From Paracoccaceae bacterium (GTDB taxonomy: Bacteria > Pseudomonadota > Alphaproteobacteria > Rhodobacterales > Rhodobacteraceae), in NCBI GenBank assembly GCA_013003075.1, contig JABDLJ010000035.1, forward strand, positions 1 through 64,000: a stretch of 64,000 nucleotides of DNA. Direction: 5' to 3'. Below are positions 1 through 8,592 of this stretch, piece after piece. A program made the position numbers and the translations under genes. The notes below the pieces were generated by a model. It was not told the DNA's origin, made no database searches, and saw only the letters and a program-made list of their open reading frames with translations. Numbering within the stretch: position 1 is the first letter of the stretch; the number at the start of each line of letters is the position of its first letter.

Positions 1-1080
1 GTCGAGGCGGTCCTTCCAGCGCCACACCCAGTCGCCCTGATAGGGGAGCCCGTATTTCTCGCCAAGCGCGGCTTTTCGGCCCAGAGAGATCAGTTTCAGA
101 TAGTCTTTCTGGGGCCGGAACGGCCGCCGCGCGTTGCCCGATAGATCGGCCCGAAGGTTGCGCTCCAGCGCCGGGGCGGCGCGCACTGCATAGACGCCCG
201 CCTTGGGTCGCGGCGCATGCGCCAGATGGGCGCAATCGCCGGCGGCATAGATGGCGGGGTCCGAGCTGCGCAGCATCTCGTCGACAACGATATAGCCGTC
301 CTTCAGCTTCAGCCCCGTGCCGGCAAGCCAGTCATAGGGCCGCGCGCCGGCCACGCCGACGACGAGGCCCGCCTTGACCGTCCTGCCATCCGCCAGCTCT
401 GCGCCGGCGCCCGTCAGACGCGCGACAGAGGCGTTTTCGATCCACGAAACGCTCAGCGAGGCTGCCTCGCGCAAGAGCCGCGGTCTTGCCCGCGCCCCGA
501 CGCCCTCCAGCACAGCGCTGCGGTCGATCACGGTCACTTTGGCCGGTCGGCCGCCCGCGGCGCGGGCATGGGCCATCGCCATCGCCAGCTCGATGCCGCC
601 GACGCCGCCGCCGATCACCGCGATATCGCCGGTCTCCTCAGCCTTCAGATGCGCGGCCCACCGGGACGCGAAAGCGCCCAGTGGCTTGGCCCCGATGCCG
701 TGGTCTGCAAACCCCTCAAGCTGCGGCATGTCGGTGGTGATGCCGATATCGATCGAGGCGATGTCATAGGCGATCTCGCCCCGCCCGGCGATGTGGATAC
801 GCCGGGCTGCGCGGTCGATGGCGTCCACCGCACCGAGGATCAGCCGCGCCCCGGCAAAGCGGGCGAGCCGCACCAGGTCGAGCTCCAGCTCGTCACGGCC
901 GTAATGCCCCGCCACATAGCCTGGCAACATGCCGGTGTAAGGCGCCGTCGGCCCGGGATTGACGACGGTCAGGCGTGCCCCAGCCAAGGGCTTCATCCCC
1001 CAGCGTTTCAGCACAAGCGCATGGGTGTGGCCGCCGCCGATCAGCACCAGTTCGCGGGTCAGGGGAAGGGTAGTGTTCAT
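1..1080 (-). CDS. selD: SelD-type FAD/NAD(P) oxidoreductase domain (partial, runs off the left edge)
   Basis: The first 360 codons of a gene starting at 1080 and continuing beyond base 1. The protein opens with a dinucleotide-binding loop (ELVLIGGGHTHALVL, residues 10-24), has a second Rossmann loop near residue 155 (IAVIGGGVGGIELAM) and the FAD-binding motif IYAAGDCAHL near residue 280, so it is a two-dinucleotide-binding flavoprotein. The N-terminal sequence matches the pyridine-nucleotide oxidoreductase half that is fused to selenide, water dikinase (SelD) in many Rhodobacterales. The SelD half, which makes selenophosphate from selenide and ATP, would lie outside the window, so the fusion and the symbol are inferred. 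A stand-alone NADH dehydrogenase-like flavoprotein is the alternative. Confidence 0.72.
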   Translation of the reverse strand, partial: MNTTLPLTRELVLIGGGHTHALVLKRWGMKPLAGARLTVVNPGPTAPYTGMLPGYVAGHYGRDELELDLVRLARFAGARLILGAVDAIDRAARRIHIAGRGEIAYDIASIDIGITTDMPQLEGFADHGIGAKPLGAFASRWAAHLKAEETGDIAVIGGGVGGIELAMAMAHARAAGGRPAKVTVIDRSAVLEGVGARARPRLLREAASLSVSWIENASVARLTGAGAELADGRTVKAGLVVGVAGARPYDWLAGTGLKLKDGYIVVDEMLRSSDPAIYAAGDCAHLAHAPRPKAGVYAVRAAPALERNLRADLSGNARRPFRPQKDYLKLISLGRKAALGEKYGLPYQGDWVWRWKDRLD

Positions 1081-1122
1081 CGCTGCCCTCCTTAAGGCGA
1101 AAGGGGCGCTTTGGCGAGGCCC

Positions 1123-1695
1123 TCAGGGCGTGATCCAGACGCCCTGCCAGGTCGCGCCCTCTGGACCGGGAACAAAGCTTGCCCGGCGGTGCAGATCGCG
1201 CGCAAGCTGCAATGTCTCGATGCCCGCAAGTGTCACCTGCACCAGCCGGAAGACCTCGGCTGACGGGGTCGGCGGGAAGTCGGCCAGATCCTCGGCATCT
1301 TCCATCTCGGTGCCCGGGCCGGGACTTTCGGCGTAAAGCATGCGCTCATGCTCGGCCATCGCCTGCCAGACCGCACCCGGACCGGCCAGCACCTCGGCCG
1401 CGCCGCGCAGCCGGATCTGAAACCGCGCCTCGGCGTCCCAGACAAGGCACTCGCAAGCCGGATCCGCCTCCAGTTCGGCCACCTTGCCCGACAGCGCGTT
1501 GGTGTAGATCGCAAGGCGCCCGCCGGCGCGGTCGGCCGCGCGCAACACCACCATCCGCACCGCTGCGCCGCCCTGAAGATCGGCCGTGGCCAGCGCGATG
1601 TTGCGGGCCGGCGCGGCGGGATCGGACATCGCCGCTTCCAGTCGCCGCCAGACAGCGGCCTGGGTGCCGTCCAGCGTAGTGAAATCGTCACTCAT
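1123..1695 (-). CDS. PNPOx-family flavin-binding protein
   Basis: A 190-residue split-barrel protein of the pyridoxamine 5'-phosphate oxidase family. Residues 30-70 (NIALATADLQG..VRMVVLRAADR..RLAIYTNALSGKV) match the N-terminal FMN-binding strands, and the C-terminal segment ending VTLAGIETLQLARDLHRRA matches the end of the barrel in general PNPOx-like proteins. Its start overlaps the stop of the upstream lipocalin-like gene by 8 bases, so the two are probably translationally coupled, as the last gene of the ABC exporter operon. It lacks a clear PdxH substrate motif, so a B6 role is unlikely; a flavin- or heme-dependent redox role cannot be told from sequence alone. Confidence 0.8.
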   Translation of the reverse strand: MSDDFTTLDGTQAAVWRRLEAAMSDPAAPARNIALATADLQGGAAVRMVVLRAADRAGGRLAIYTNALSGKVAELEADPACECLVWDAEARFQIRLRGAAEVLAGPGAVWQAMAEHERMLYAESPGPGTEMEDAEDLADFPPTPSAEVFRLVQVTLAGIETLQLARDLHRRASFVPGPEGATWQGVWITP

Positions 1696-2743
1696 ATCCC
1701 GTCATCTCCAGATATCCGACGCCCTGGTGCGAGCCTGTCACCCGCACCGGGCCTTCCCAGTAGGGCACGGTCAGGTCCATCCACGCGCCGGGATTGACCG
1801 CCGCGATCTCGACGTCAAGCCCCCGCGCGGCAAGCTCTACCCGCCAGCGCGTGGGAACCTCGCGCCCGGCAACCTCTGTCCGGCGCAGCGGCGTCAGGCG
1901 CAGAGCGTCGCTGCCCAATGGCGTCGCCGTGCCATCCGCCGCGATCCAGGTGGCGCCGGTGAAGGCGCCGCCATCGGCGCCGCGCACTTGAAACGCCATC
2001 ACCTTGTCGCCGCTGTCGAGGTGCAGCGCGGTCCAGTCCCAGCCGGGCTGGCCGCCCGTCAGGATACTGCTGAACCACTCGCGATCAAGCCAGGCCTGCC
2101 CGGTGACACGCTGCGCGCCGTCCGGCGTGCGAATGGTGCCGCTGACCTGGTAGTAGGGCTGACTGTAGTAATGGCTGGCCTCGCCAGAGGGGGATTTCAC
2201 CGAAAAGCCCTGATCGCCCTGCAACACGTATCCCCGATCTGCGACAGCCTGAAGATCATACGAAAAATCAGATCCTTGCGCGAAGATATTGATGTCCGAA
2301 AGGTTCGGGCCCGCCATCCGCCATTCGTCGATGAACGCCTCGAAGGGCTCGCCCGAAACGCCCGCCTGACCAACGCCGCCGCGGCCATAGCGCTCGGCCA
2401 CGAAATGCGCCTCGGGCGTCGTCAGGGCCGCATGTCCCAGCCAGACGACCGGGCTTTGCCAGCCGCTGTCCGGGCCGGCGACCAGCGCGGTTCTGAAAAG
2501 CGTCCATTGCGCGCCATAGTCGCGTCCGTCCTCCCCGACAAGATTGGCCGTGACATACCACCACTCGATGCGGAAGTCCTCGTGGGGCGCGTGGTCTTCG
2601 GGGAAGACGATCTCGGTGCCGCGGGTGGCTGCGGCGAAGCCTTCGGCGTCCTGGCCGAGACCGGAAAAGCCCTGCGGCAGCACCGGCCCCGCGCAGATCA
2701 CCATCGCTGCACACACCGCATATGCCAATGTTCTAGCGTTCAT
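1688..2743 (-). CDS. secreted AttH/CrtC-like lipocalin-domain protein
   Basis: A 351-residue exported protein. The N-terminus MNARTLAYAVCAAMVICAGPV is a signal peptide, probably cleaved near residue 24. Residues about 40-80 carry the family's charged aromatic motif (EDHAPHEDFRIEWWYVTANL), typical of AttH/CrtC-like carotenoid 1,2-hydratase-type double lipocalin proteins; DREWFSS and GWDWTALHLD further on are also typical. It overlaps the permease gene upstream by 11 bases. In other genomes such proteins sit next to FtsX-type ABC permeases as here, which suggests a periplasmic lipid or hydrophobic-ligand carrier served by the transporter. A carotenoid hydratase role is not supported because no carotenoid genes are near. 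Confidence 0.82.
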   Translation of the reverse strand: MNARTLAYAVCAAMVICAGPVLPQGFSGLGQDAEGFAAATRGTEIVFPEDHAPHEDFRIEWWYVTANLVGEDGRDYGAQWTLFRTALVAGPDSGWQSPVVWLGHAALTTPEAHFVAERYGRGGVGQAGVSGEPFEAFIDEWRMAGPNLSDINIFAQGSDFSYDLQAVADRGYVLQGDQGFSVKSPSGEASHYYSQPYYQVSGTIRTPDGAQRVTGQAWLDREWFSSILTGGQPGWDWTALHLDSGDKVMAFQVRGADGGAFTGATWIAADGTATPLGSDALRLTPLRRTEVAGREVPTRWRVELAARGLDVEIAAVNPGAWMDLTVPYWEGPVRVTGSHQGVGYLEMTGYE

Positions 2744-5138
2744 TTGCGAATACCTTGATCAGCTCGGACGGCGCAATGCGTGCAAGGCGCCAGGCCGGCC
2801 AAAGGCTGGCCGCGCCCGCCGCCACCAGCGACAGGGCGCCCAAAATCGCCCAGTCGCGCGGAAAGATATGCATCGGCAGGCGCCAGCCGAACGCTTCGAC
2901 ATTGATCACCGCCAGAAGCACCCATGCCAGAAGCAGGCCGACCGGGATCGCCAGAACCAGCGTCAGCGTCGCCAGCACCAGCGCGCGCACCAGCTCCAGC
3001 CGCGCAAGCCGTGCGCGGGTCAGTCCCAGCGCCCACACCGGCGCAAGCTGCGGCAGGCGCATCGTGGCCAGCGTCAGAAGGCTGGTGAGGATCGCAAAGC
3101 CCGCCACCGCCAGGGTCAGAACGTTCAGCGCGCCGGTCACGGTGAAGGTGCGGTCAAAGACATCGATCGAGAACGCCTTCAGCGCCGCCTGGTCGGTGAG
3201 GTTGTCCTCGGCAAGGCCTACGTCCCGGATCAGCCCGTCGGCCAGCGCATCGGCGCGGTCCGGGCTGACGCGGACCCCGTAGTTGAGCCGCGGGACATCG
3301 GGGTAGCGCGCCGTCAGGACCTCGGGCGAGATCAGAACCTGCGCCAGCGGATTGCCATAGTCGCTGTAGACGCCCACCACCGTCAGGGCGCCGCCGGGCA
3401 GCGGCACGTCGTCGCCCGGACCATAGCCGTCGCGCCGCGAAAGCTGTTCGTTGATCAGCGCGCCAGAGCCATCGGCGACCCGGTCCCAGACATCGGGAAG
3501 GGCGCTTAGAAGCGGCCAGTTCTCGCGGTAGGTGGGGTGATCGGCCACGCCGTAAAGCTCGGCCGGCGCGCCGCCGATCTCGATCTCAACGTTCCAGATC
3601 GGCAGCACCGCCTCGCTGCGCGGCGTAAGATAGGCCAGAAGCCGGCCGGCCTGCGCGTCATCCTCGGCGCGCACGTAAAGTTCGGAGGCAAGACGCTGAT
3701 CGAGCCAGCCCGTGAAGGTCAGCCGGAAGCTGGAGACCATGGTACCGACGCCGATATTCGTCGCCAGCGCCAGAAGCAGCGCCATCAGTGCAAGCGACAG
3801 TCCCGGAAGCTGCTGGCGCGTGTCGGCCCAGAACCATTGCGCCAGCGGCTGGCGGGCCGCGGTCTGCGCCAGCCGCAACGCGCCCGCCAGGATCAGCGGC
3901 AGCAGCAGCGCGCAGGCGATCAATAGCGCGCCCAGCATCAGAAAGCCCGCCACGAGGCCAGCGCCCGCCGTGCCCGCGATCAGCGCCACGGCCAGAAGCC
4001 CGATGGCGGCCGCGCCCTGCGCCCAGAGCGCCCGTTCAGAGGCCATCGCCCAGGCGCGCGGCCGGGCGGGGGCGAGGATCGGCATGCGCGCGATCTTCCA
4101 CAGGCTCGATCCCGCCGCGGTCGCGGTGCCGAGGATGGCGATGCCAAGTCCGGCCGCCCACCAGATCGGGCGCAGCGTCAGCTGTCCCTCGACCGGCGCC
4201 CCGTACAGGCCGCGCAAGGTGGCTGCGACATCGGGCAGCAGCGCCGCCGCGATCAGGTAGCCCAGACCGATCCCGATGATCCCGGCCAGAAGCGCAAAGA
4301 CCATCAGCTCGGCCACCAAAAGCCCGATCAGCCGCCGCGCCGGAAGCCCCAGCGTGCGCAGCGTGCGAAAGACCGGGCGGCGCTGCTCGAATGCCAGGCC
4401 GACCGTGCCGTGCACGATGAACAGCCCAACGGCGAAGCTGAGAAGGCCAAAGGCTGTCAGGTTCAGGTGAAAGCTGTCGGTCAGCCGCGCCAGGTCCTCT
4501 GCGCTGCCGGCCGCCTGACGCTCGATATCGGGGGAAATCTCGTTCAAGCTTCGCAGGGCAGGCGTCTGATCTGAAACGACAATCAGCCGGCTAAGCTGTC
4601 CTTCCAGCCCCAAGAGCGCTTGCGCCACGCCGATGTCGGCAAAGGCGATGCCCGGCGCAATCTCGGGCGCATCTATGACGGGTGGCAAATCGGGGCTTGT
4701 CCGCAGGCGCGCCGCCGTCGCCGGCGCCGCCAGAAGCCGCCCCGGCGCGGCGATGAACTCTGATGGTCCGGTCTCGATCGCCGCGCCGGCGGCCGCGGTT
4801 TGCGGCGCGGTAAAGGGGTCGATCCCCACCAGCCGCACGCGGCCGCCTTCGACGCTGACCCAGCCCTCGACGATTGGTGAGACGCGCCAGCCTGCCCGCC
4901 GCAGCGCGCCATAAAGGGCCGCGTCCATCGGGCCGCCGTTTTTGGCCTTGATCACCTCGCCCGCGCCGCCGCCCACGGCATCGGTGGCCCGGCCATAGCT
5001 TGATCGCGCCTCGGCGTTGATCGCCTGCACCCCCGACCAAAGCGCAGTGGCCAATGCCAACCCCAGAACAAAGGTCAGAAGCTGAAAAGGCTTGCGCTTC
5101 CAATGGGATAAAAGCGCGGAAAGGGCGGTACGGGTCAT
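2733..5138 (-). CDS. ABC transporter permease, FtsX-like (801 aa)
   Basis: A large inner-membrane permease with a transmembrane segment at residues about 20-40, a long periplasmic region, a block of helices in the middle (about 225-460) and a final FtsX domain of three helices (about 670-790). This duplicated layout is that of the MacB/LolC/YbbP-like permeases that move lipids or lipoproteins rather than small solutes. Its start overlaps the stop of the ATPase gene in an ATGA, so the two are coupled. The lipocalin-like protein encoded next is the likely periplasmic partner. The substrate is unknown. Confidence 0.85.
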   Translation of the reverse strand: MTRTALSALLSHWKRKPFQLLTFVLGLALATALWSGVQAINAEARSSYGRATDAVGGGAGEVIKAKNGGPMDAALYGALRRAGWRVSPIVEGWVSVEGGRVRLVGIDPFTAPQTAAAGAAIETGPSEFIAAPGRLLAAPATAARLRTSPDLPPVIDAPEIAPGIAFADIGVAQALLGLEGQLSRLIVVSDQTPALRSLNEISPDIERQAAGSAEDLARLTDSFHLNLTAFGLLSFAVGLFIVHGTVGLAFEQRRPVFRTLRTLGLPARRLIGLLVAELMVFALLAGIIGIGLGYLIAAALLPDVAATLRGLYGAPVEGQLTLRPIWWAAGLGIAILGTATAAGSSLWKIARMPILAPARPRAWAMASERALWAQGAAAIGLLAVALIAGTAGAGLVAGFLMLGALLIACALLLPLILAGALRLAQTAARQPLAQWFWADTRQQLPGLSLALMALLLALATNIGVGTMVSSFRLTFTGWLDQRLASELYVRAEDDAQAGRLLAYLTPRSEAVLPIWNVEIEIGGAPAELYGVADHPTYRENWPLLSALPDVWDRVADGSGALINEQLSRRDGYGPGDDVPLPGGALTVVGVYSDYGNPLAQVLISPEVLTARYPDVPRLNYGVRVSPDRADALADGLIRDVGLAEDNLTDQAALKAFSIDVFDRTFTVTGALNVLTLAVAGFAILTSLLTLATMRLPQLAPVWALGLTRARLARLELVRALVLATLTLVLAIPVGLLLAWVLLAVINVEAFGWRLPMHIFPRDWAILGALSLVAAGAASLWPAWRLARIAPSELIKVFANER

Positions 5139-5794
5139 GCCGCGATCTGCCCGCGGGACAGGTGCAGGCGCGATCCCAGCCGCCCGGCCAGCCGGTCCGA
5201 ATGGGTGACCATCAAAAGCGAAGCGCCGGTCTCGGCCACAAGATCCAGCATCAGGGTGATCACTTCGTCGCCAAGCGCTTCATCAAGGTTACCGGTCGGC
5301 TCGTCGGCCAGGACAAGGTCGGGCCGCACGGCAAGCGCGCGCCCGATGGCGACGCGCTGCTGTTGGCCGCCGGACAGTTGCTCGGGGTATTTGGCGGTGT
5401 GCTCGTCCAGCCCCAGGCGCCGGGTCACCTGCGTTTGCCAAGCGTGATCCTCGCGCCCCGCAAGCCGCGCCTGAAAGGCGAGATTGGCCGCAACGTCCAG
5501 CGACGGGATAAGGTTAAACTGCTGAAAGATAACGGAAAGCCGCGTTCGCCGCATCTCGGCCCGGCCCAGATCGCCAAGGCTGGCGATATCCGTCCCGCCG
5601 ATCAGGACCCGGCCGCGATCGGGCACTTCCAGCCCCGCCGCCATGTGCAAAAGCGTCGACTTGCCAGAGCCGCTTTCGCCCGTCAGCGCCAGCGTCTGGC
5701 CAGCCTCAAGCGACAGGCTTACCCCGCGCAAAACCGGCGCCGGGCCGGCATCGCCAGGGTAGGACTTGTGAATATCGTCGAGTTCTAAAAGCAT
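5135..5794 (-). CDS. ABC transporter ATP-binding protein (LolD/YbbA type)
   Basis: A 219-residue ATPase with Walker A GESGSGKST (residues about 39-47), signature LSGGQQQRVAIGRAL, Walker B LVLADEPTGNLDEA and the switch His in LLMVTHSDR. The DEPTGNLD form is characteristic of the LolD/MacB/FtsE branch that pairs with FtsX-fold permeases. First gene of a four-gene minus-strand operon: ATPase, permease, lipocalin-like protein, PNPOx-like protein. Confidence 0.92.
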   Translation of the reverse strand: MLLELDDIHKSYPGDAGPAPVLRGVSLSLEAGQTLALTGESGSGKSTLLHMAAGLEVPDRGRVLIGGTDIASLGDLGRAEMRRTRLSVIFQQFNLIPSLDVAANLAFQARLAGREDHAWQTQVTRRLGLDEHTAKYPEQLSGGQQQRVAIGRALAVRPDLVLADEPTGNLDEALGDEVITLMLDLVAETGASLLMVTHSDRLAGRLGSRLHLSRGQIAA

Positions 5795-5857
5795 TGCGCC
5801 CCGGATGTGCTATGGCCCATCAGACATATAGCGGACGCGGGCGGGCTGCCCAGATCG

Positions 5858-7210
5858 TTAGTCGACACTGAGACCAGATGGCACAGTTTCTGGCCGCCCT
5901 AGCGGGCGGTCTTTGGCGGTCGCGCCGGTCAAGGCGTTCAGAAACGCCACCAGGTCATCGACGTCGCGATCGCCCAGATCGACCGGCCCGATATCGAGCG
6001 CGGCGCGGTGGCGGGCCATCTCGCGCCGGTCCGATTGCACCACGAAATCGATCGCCTCCAGCCAGGGGGCAACCGGCAGCCGCGCCTGATCGGGCGTCCA
6101 GTTGTCCAATGACGCCAGAGGGTTGGCGTGATGCCGGATGATCGCGTCCAAAGTGGGGAATGCGCCGTTATGGCCATAAGGCGCGGTCAGCGCCACGTTG
6201 CGCAAGGGTGGGGTCCGAAAGCGGTATGCATCTTCCAGCGCATCGCTTTCGCCCATGCGGCCGACATCGCGGACCATCGGATCAAAGCGCCGGGTGCGCC
6301 CGGGGCCAAAGGCGGGCAGCGCAAGCGCGTGGAATTTCTGATCGCTGAAAAGCGGGCCGGAATGACACGAAGAGCACTGTGCAGCGCCATAAAACAGCGC
6401 CATGCCGCGCTGGGCATCCGGGGCGAGGCGAAGCTCTTCTCCGGCGAGATAGGCATCGAGCGGGCTGTCGTGATTACGCCACTCAAGCGCGATGAACGCG
6501 CCGATGGCATTGGCGATATGAACGATCGTCACATCTTCGGAAGTCTCTACGCCGTCAAAGGCTTGCACGAACATCGCACCGTATTGCGGGATCACGCGAA
6601 CGCGCTTGGCGAGGATCGGCCACGCGGCATCGATCCGGTCATGCACCGCGCCGGCGATCTCATTTTCCCGCGGATTGCCGGCCATCTCGAACTGGGCGGT
6701 CAGCGGAAAAAGCGCCTGGGCGGCAAGGATGTGATCGAGCCCTTCCGGCAGCCACTCTTCAGCCGGAGAATTGAAGCCGTTGCCATACAGATCGGAGACC
6801 GACAAACGGCCATCGTGAAACAGCACCGACACTGATTTATGCCCCAGATTCCATAGACCTGGCGCATTTCGCGGGATCCGCTTGCGGATCTGTTGGGCGC
6901 CGGTGCCGGCGGTGCGGTCGGGGCCGATACCACTGCCGCCCTCGCCGATGCCCAGGCTCAGGCCGTCGGCGCTGCCCAGATCGTGATGGTGGCAGGTGCC
7001 GCAAGAGATGTTGCGGTTGCCCGATAAGATCTTGTCATAAAACAGCAATTGCCCGATCTTGGCTTTCGCGGGATCGACCGCGATGAAATCGGCATCCGTC
7101 AGCGGAGGCGGCAGATCAGAGGCAAGCGCATGGCCCAGCGAGACGAGCGAAACGCACAGAACCGACAGCACTCTGTCCAGTTTGTACCGAAGGCGGGGCA
7201 GCGATTTCAC
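5858..7210 (-). CDS. di-heme cytochrome c peroxidase / MauG family protein
   Basis: A periplasmic di-heme protein of about 450 residues. Two c-type heme sites are visible: CGTCHHHD early in the mature protein and CSSCHSG in the second domain. The motif FRTPPLRNVALTAPYGHNG is the usual C-terminal CCP/MauG signature. These enzymes reduce hydrogen peroxide with electrons from small c-type cytochromes. I chose the GTG at 7210 because it gives a charged n-region (KSLPRLRYKLDR) and a hydrophobic core ending HALA, with an AGGA upstream; a GTG 13 codons further in is possible. The small cytochrome c at 8593-9009 is a possible electron donor. Confidence 0.85.
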   Translation of the reverse strand: MKSLPRLRYKLDRVLSVLCVSLVSLGHALASDLPPPLTDADFIAVDPAKAKIGQLLFYDKILSGNRNISCGTCHHHDLGSADGLSLGIGEGGSGIGPDRTAGTGAQQIRKRIPRNAPGLWNLGHKSVSVLFHDGRLSVSDLYGNGFNSPAEEWLPEGLDHILAAQALFPLTAQFEMAGNPRENEIAGAVHDRIDAAWPILAKRVRVIPQYGAMFVQAFDGVETSEDVTIVHIANAIGAFIALEWRNHDSPLDAYLAGEELRLAPDAQRGMALFYGAAQCSSCHSGPLFSDQKFHALALPAFGPGRTRRFDPMVRDVGRMGESDALEDAYRFRTPPLRNVALTAPYGHNGAFPTLDAIIRHHANPLASLDNWTPDQARLPVAPWLEAIDFVVQSDRREMARHRAALDIGPVDLGDRDVDDLVAFLNALTGATAKDRPLGRPETVPSGLSVD

Positions 7211-7213
7211 GGT

Positions 7214-7684
7214 GTGTACGTCGTCCTGATGGTGCTTTTCGCCTTTTGTACACCGGCTTTGGCGGAAATCGAAGAGGCGCGTGACCTGATGGAGGCGGGC
7301 CGCTTCGAAGAGGCGTACGAGGCGCTTTGGCCGGCGGCGCGGTCGGGCAATGCCGATGCAGAGGAGTTGATCGGTGTGATGTACGCGCTGGGGCTGGGTC
7401 GCGAAAAGGACCCTGAGCGCGCCTTCGAGTGGTACCTGCGGGCTTCGATGAAGGGCCATCCCGGCGCGCAGTCGGGCGTGGGCTGGTACTATGAGGTCGG
7501 GCTGGGCATGCCCGCGCCCGATCTGGTGCGCGCCTACATGTGGTACACGCTGTCGGCGATCGGCGGCGATCCGGATGCGGCAATCTCTTTGGAAGAGGTC
7601 GTCAAGAAGATGAGCCAGAACGAGATCGACCGCGCCCTGATCCTGGTGCGCGACTACAAGGTCTGGATGTACCCCTTCCGCTAG
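7214..7684 (+). CDS. exported Sel1-repeat protein
   Basis: A small exported protein with two to three Sel1-like (SLR/TPR-type) repeats: NADAEELIGVMYALGLGREKDPERAFEWYLRA, then a second unit with GVGWYYEVGLG and AYMWYTLSA. Such alpha-solenoids mediate protein-protein contacts in the periplasm. The hydrophobic stretch ending TPALA looks like a signal-peptide core. The start is uncertain: GTG 7214 lacks basic residues and a Shine-Dalgarno sequence, ATG 7229 gives an even shorter leader, and an ATG at 7130 would give a charged n-region but overlaps the divergent peroxidase gene by about 80 bases. Confidence 0.7.
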   Translation: MYVVLMVLFAFCTPALAEIEEARDLMEAGRFEEAYEALWPAARSGNADAEELIGVMYALGLGREKDPERAFEWYLRASMKGHPGAQSGVGWYYEVGLGMPAPDLVRAYMWYTLSAIGGDPDAAISLEEVVKKMSQNEIDRALILVRDYKVWMYPFR

Positions 7685-7714
7685 TCGGTTCGGCAAGCCC
7701 TTGAAAAATAGTCG

Positions 7715-7730
7715 CAAAGCTGTAGCTTTG
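7715..7730. promoter_or_regulatory. 16-bp palindrome between the sel1 gene and the membrane-protein gene
   Basis: CAAAGCT-GT-AGCTTTG is a perfect inverted repeat with 7-base arms. It lies 31 bases after the Sel1-protein stop and 41 bases before the TTG start of the membrane protein, where an operator would sit. It has no following T-run, so a terminator is less likely. Confidence 0.35.
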
Positions 7731-7771
7731 ACAGCGTAAGCGGGGACGTGTTCGGCGAGAATTAGCTTGTC

Positions 7772-8458
7772 TTGAAGCTGTATTGGTGGGGATCAATATT
7801 GGACGATCAGGAGTATTGCGGCCGATTGCCGACATGGCGAGAGGTGTTTTTGTGGGTGTTGGTGGCCGATCTTCTGGTGATTGCGGCCTATTTGCCGGCA
7901 CTGTGGCTGGGCCGGGTGCCACAGCCGCTCAATCTGGATGGCGAATTGAATGTCGGCGCCTGGTGGGCCAGCGGCAAGCTTTTGCTGGGCGCGGCGCTGG
8001 TGCTTCTGGCTGGCCGATCGCGCGCGCCCGAGGGTCCGGTCCGCTCGGCCTTTTATCTGGCGTTCAGTTTCGGGCTGCTGTTCTTGTCGCTGGATGAGAA
8101 CCTCGGCATCCATGAACAGATCACTGCCTGGACGCAGCGTTCGGGCGCCGGGCTGCCGCTGATTGCCGGGCGGCATGGCGCCTGGATCGCGGTTTATGGC
8201 GCGACTGCTGTCGTTCTCGCTTTGATTTTCCTAAAGGATATTCTGGCGATGCTGCGTACCGACGCGGTGTCTTCTGCCATGGTGGGCTTCGGGCTGAGCG
8301 CTGTCATTGCGGGCGGCGTAGTGGTCGAGATCATGGGCTATTACGCATTTTTCCAAAATCCGCTCATGCAGGTTGCCATCGAGGAGGCGCTTGAACTTTT
8401 CGGCTGGAGCCTGCTTCTGGCCGGCCTTTACCGGCATTTCCTGCGCCACGCGTTCTGA
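7772..8458 (+). CDS. uncharacterised polytopic membrane protein
   Basis: A 228-residue protein I cannot assign to a named family. It shows about six hydrophobic segments (around residues 26-46, 65-80, 90-105, 130-150, 165-185, 200-220). Between segments 3 and 4 lies LSLDENLGIHEQ, an acidic-histidine motif that could bind metal or take part in catalysis at the membrane face. The start is the TTG at 7772, because an in-frame TAG lies just upstream and no ATG follows before the first helix; there is no clear ribosome binding site. It sits between the Sel1-repeat gene and a cytochrome c gene. Confidence 0.7.
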   Translation: MKLYWWGSILDDQEYCGRLPTWREVFLWVLVADLLVIAAYLPALWLGRVPQPLNLDGELNVGAWWASGKLLLGAALVLLAGRSRAPEGPVRSAFYLAFSFGLLFLSLDENLGIHEQITAWTQRSGAGLPLIAGRHGAWIAVYGATAVVLALIFLKDILAMLRTDAVSSAMVGFGLSAVIAGGVVVEIMGYYAFFQNPLMQVAIEEALELFGWSLLLAGLYRHFLRHAF

Positions 8459-8516
8459 GCGCGCGCCGGCCGCGCCTTTCGGGCTGTCGGCACGAGCCCG
8501 TCAAGAGTGCGCCGAT

Positions 8517-8530
8517 TTGATTTGCCTCAA
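8517..8530. promoter_or_regulatory. FNR-type box upstream of the cytochrome c gene
   Basis: TTGAT-TTGC-CTCAA has one mismatch to the FNR/Dnr consensus TTGAT-N4-ATCAA. Its centre is about 69 bases before the ATG of the cytochrome c gene at 8593, a plausible activator position. Binding is inferred. Confidence 0.5.
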
Positions 8531-8592
8531 GCGCAATGGCGCGCCGGCGTCCCATGCTTGGTGTGTTATCTTGGGATTGAGGAGGAGACATC

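Noticed and set aside
5858..7717. A 619-residue version of the cytochrome c peroxidase
   Set aside because: The added N-terminal 169 residues run across the Sel1 gene, have no homology and place the signal peptide in the middle; the start at 7210 is better.
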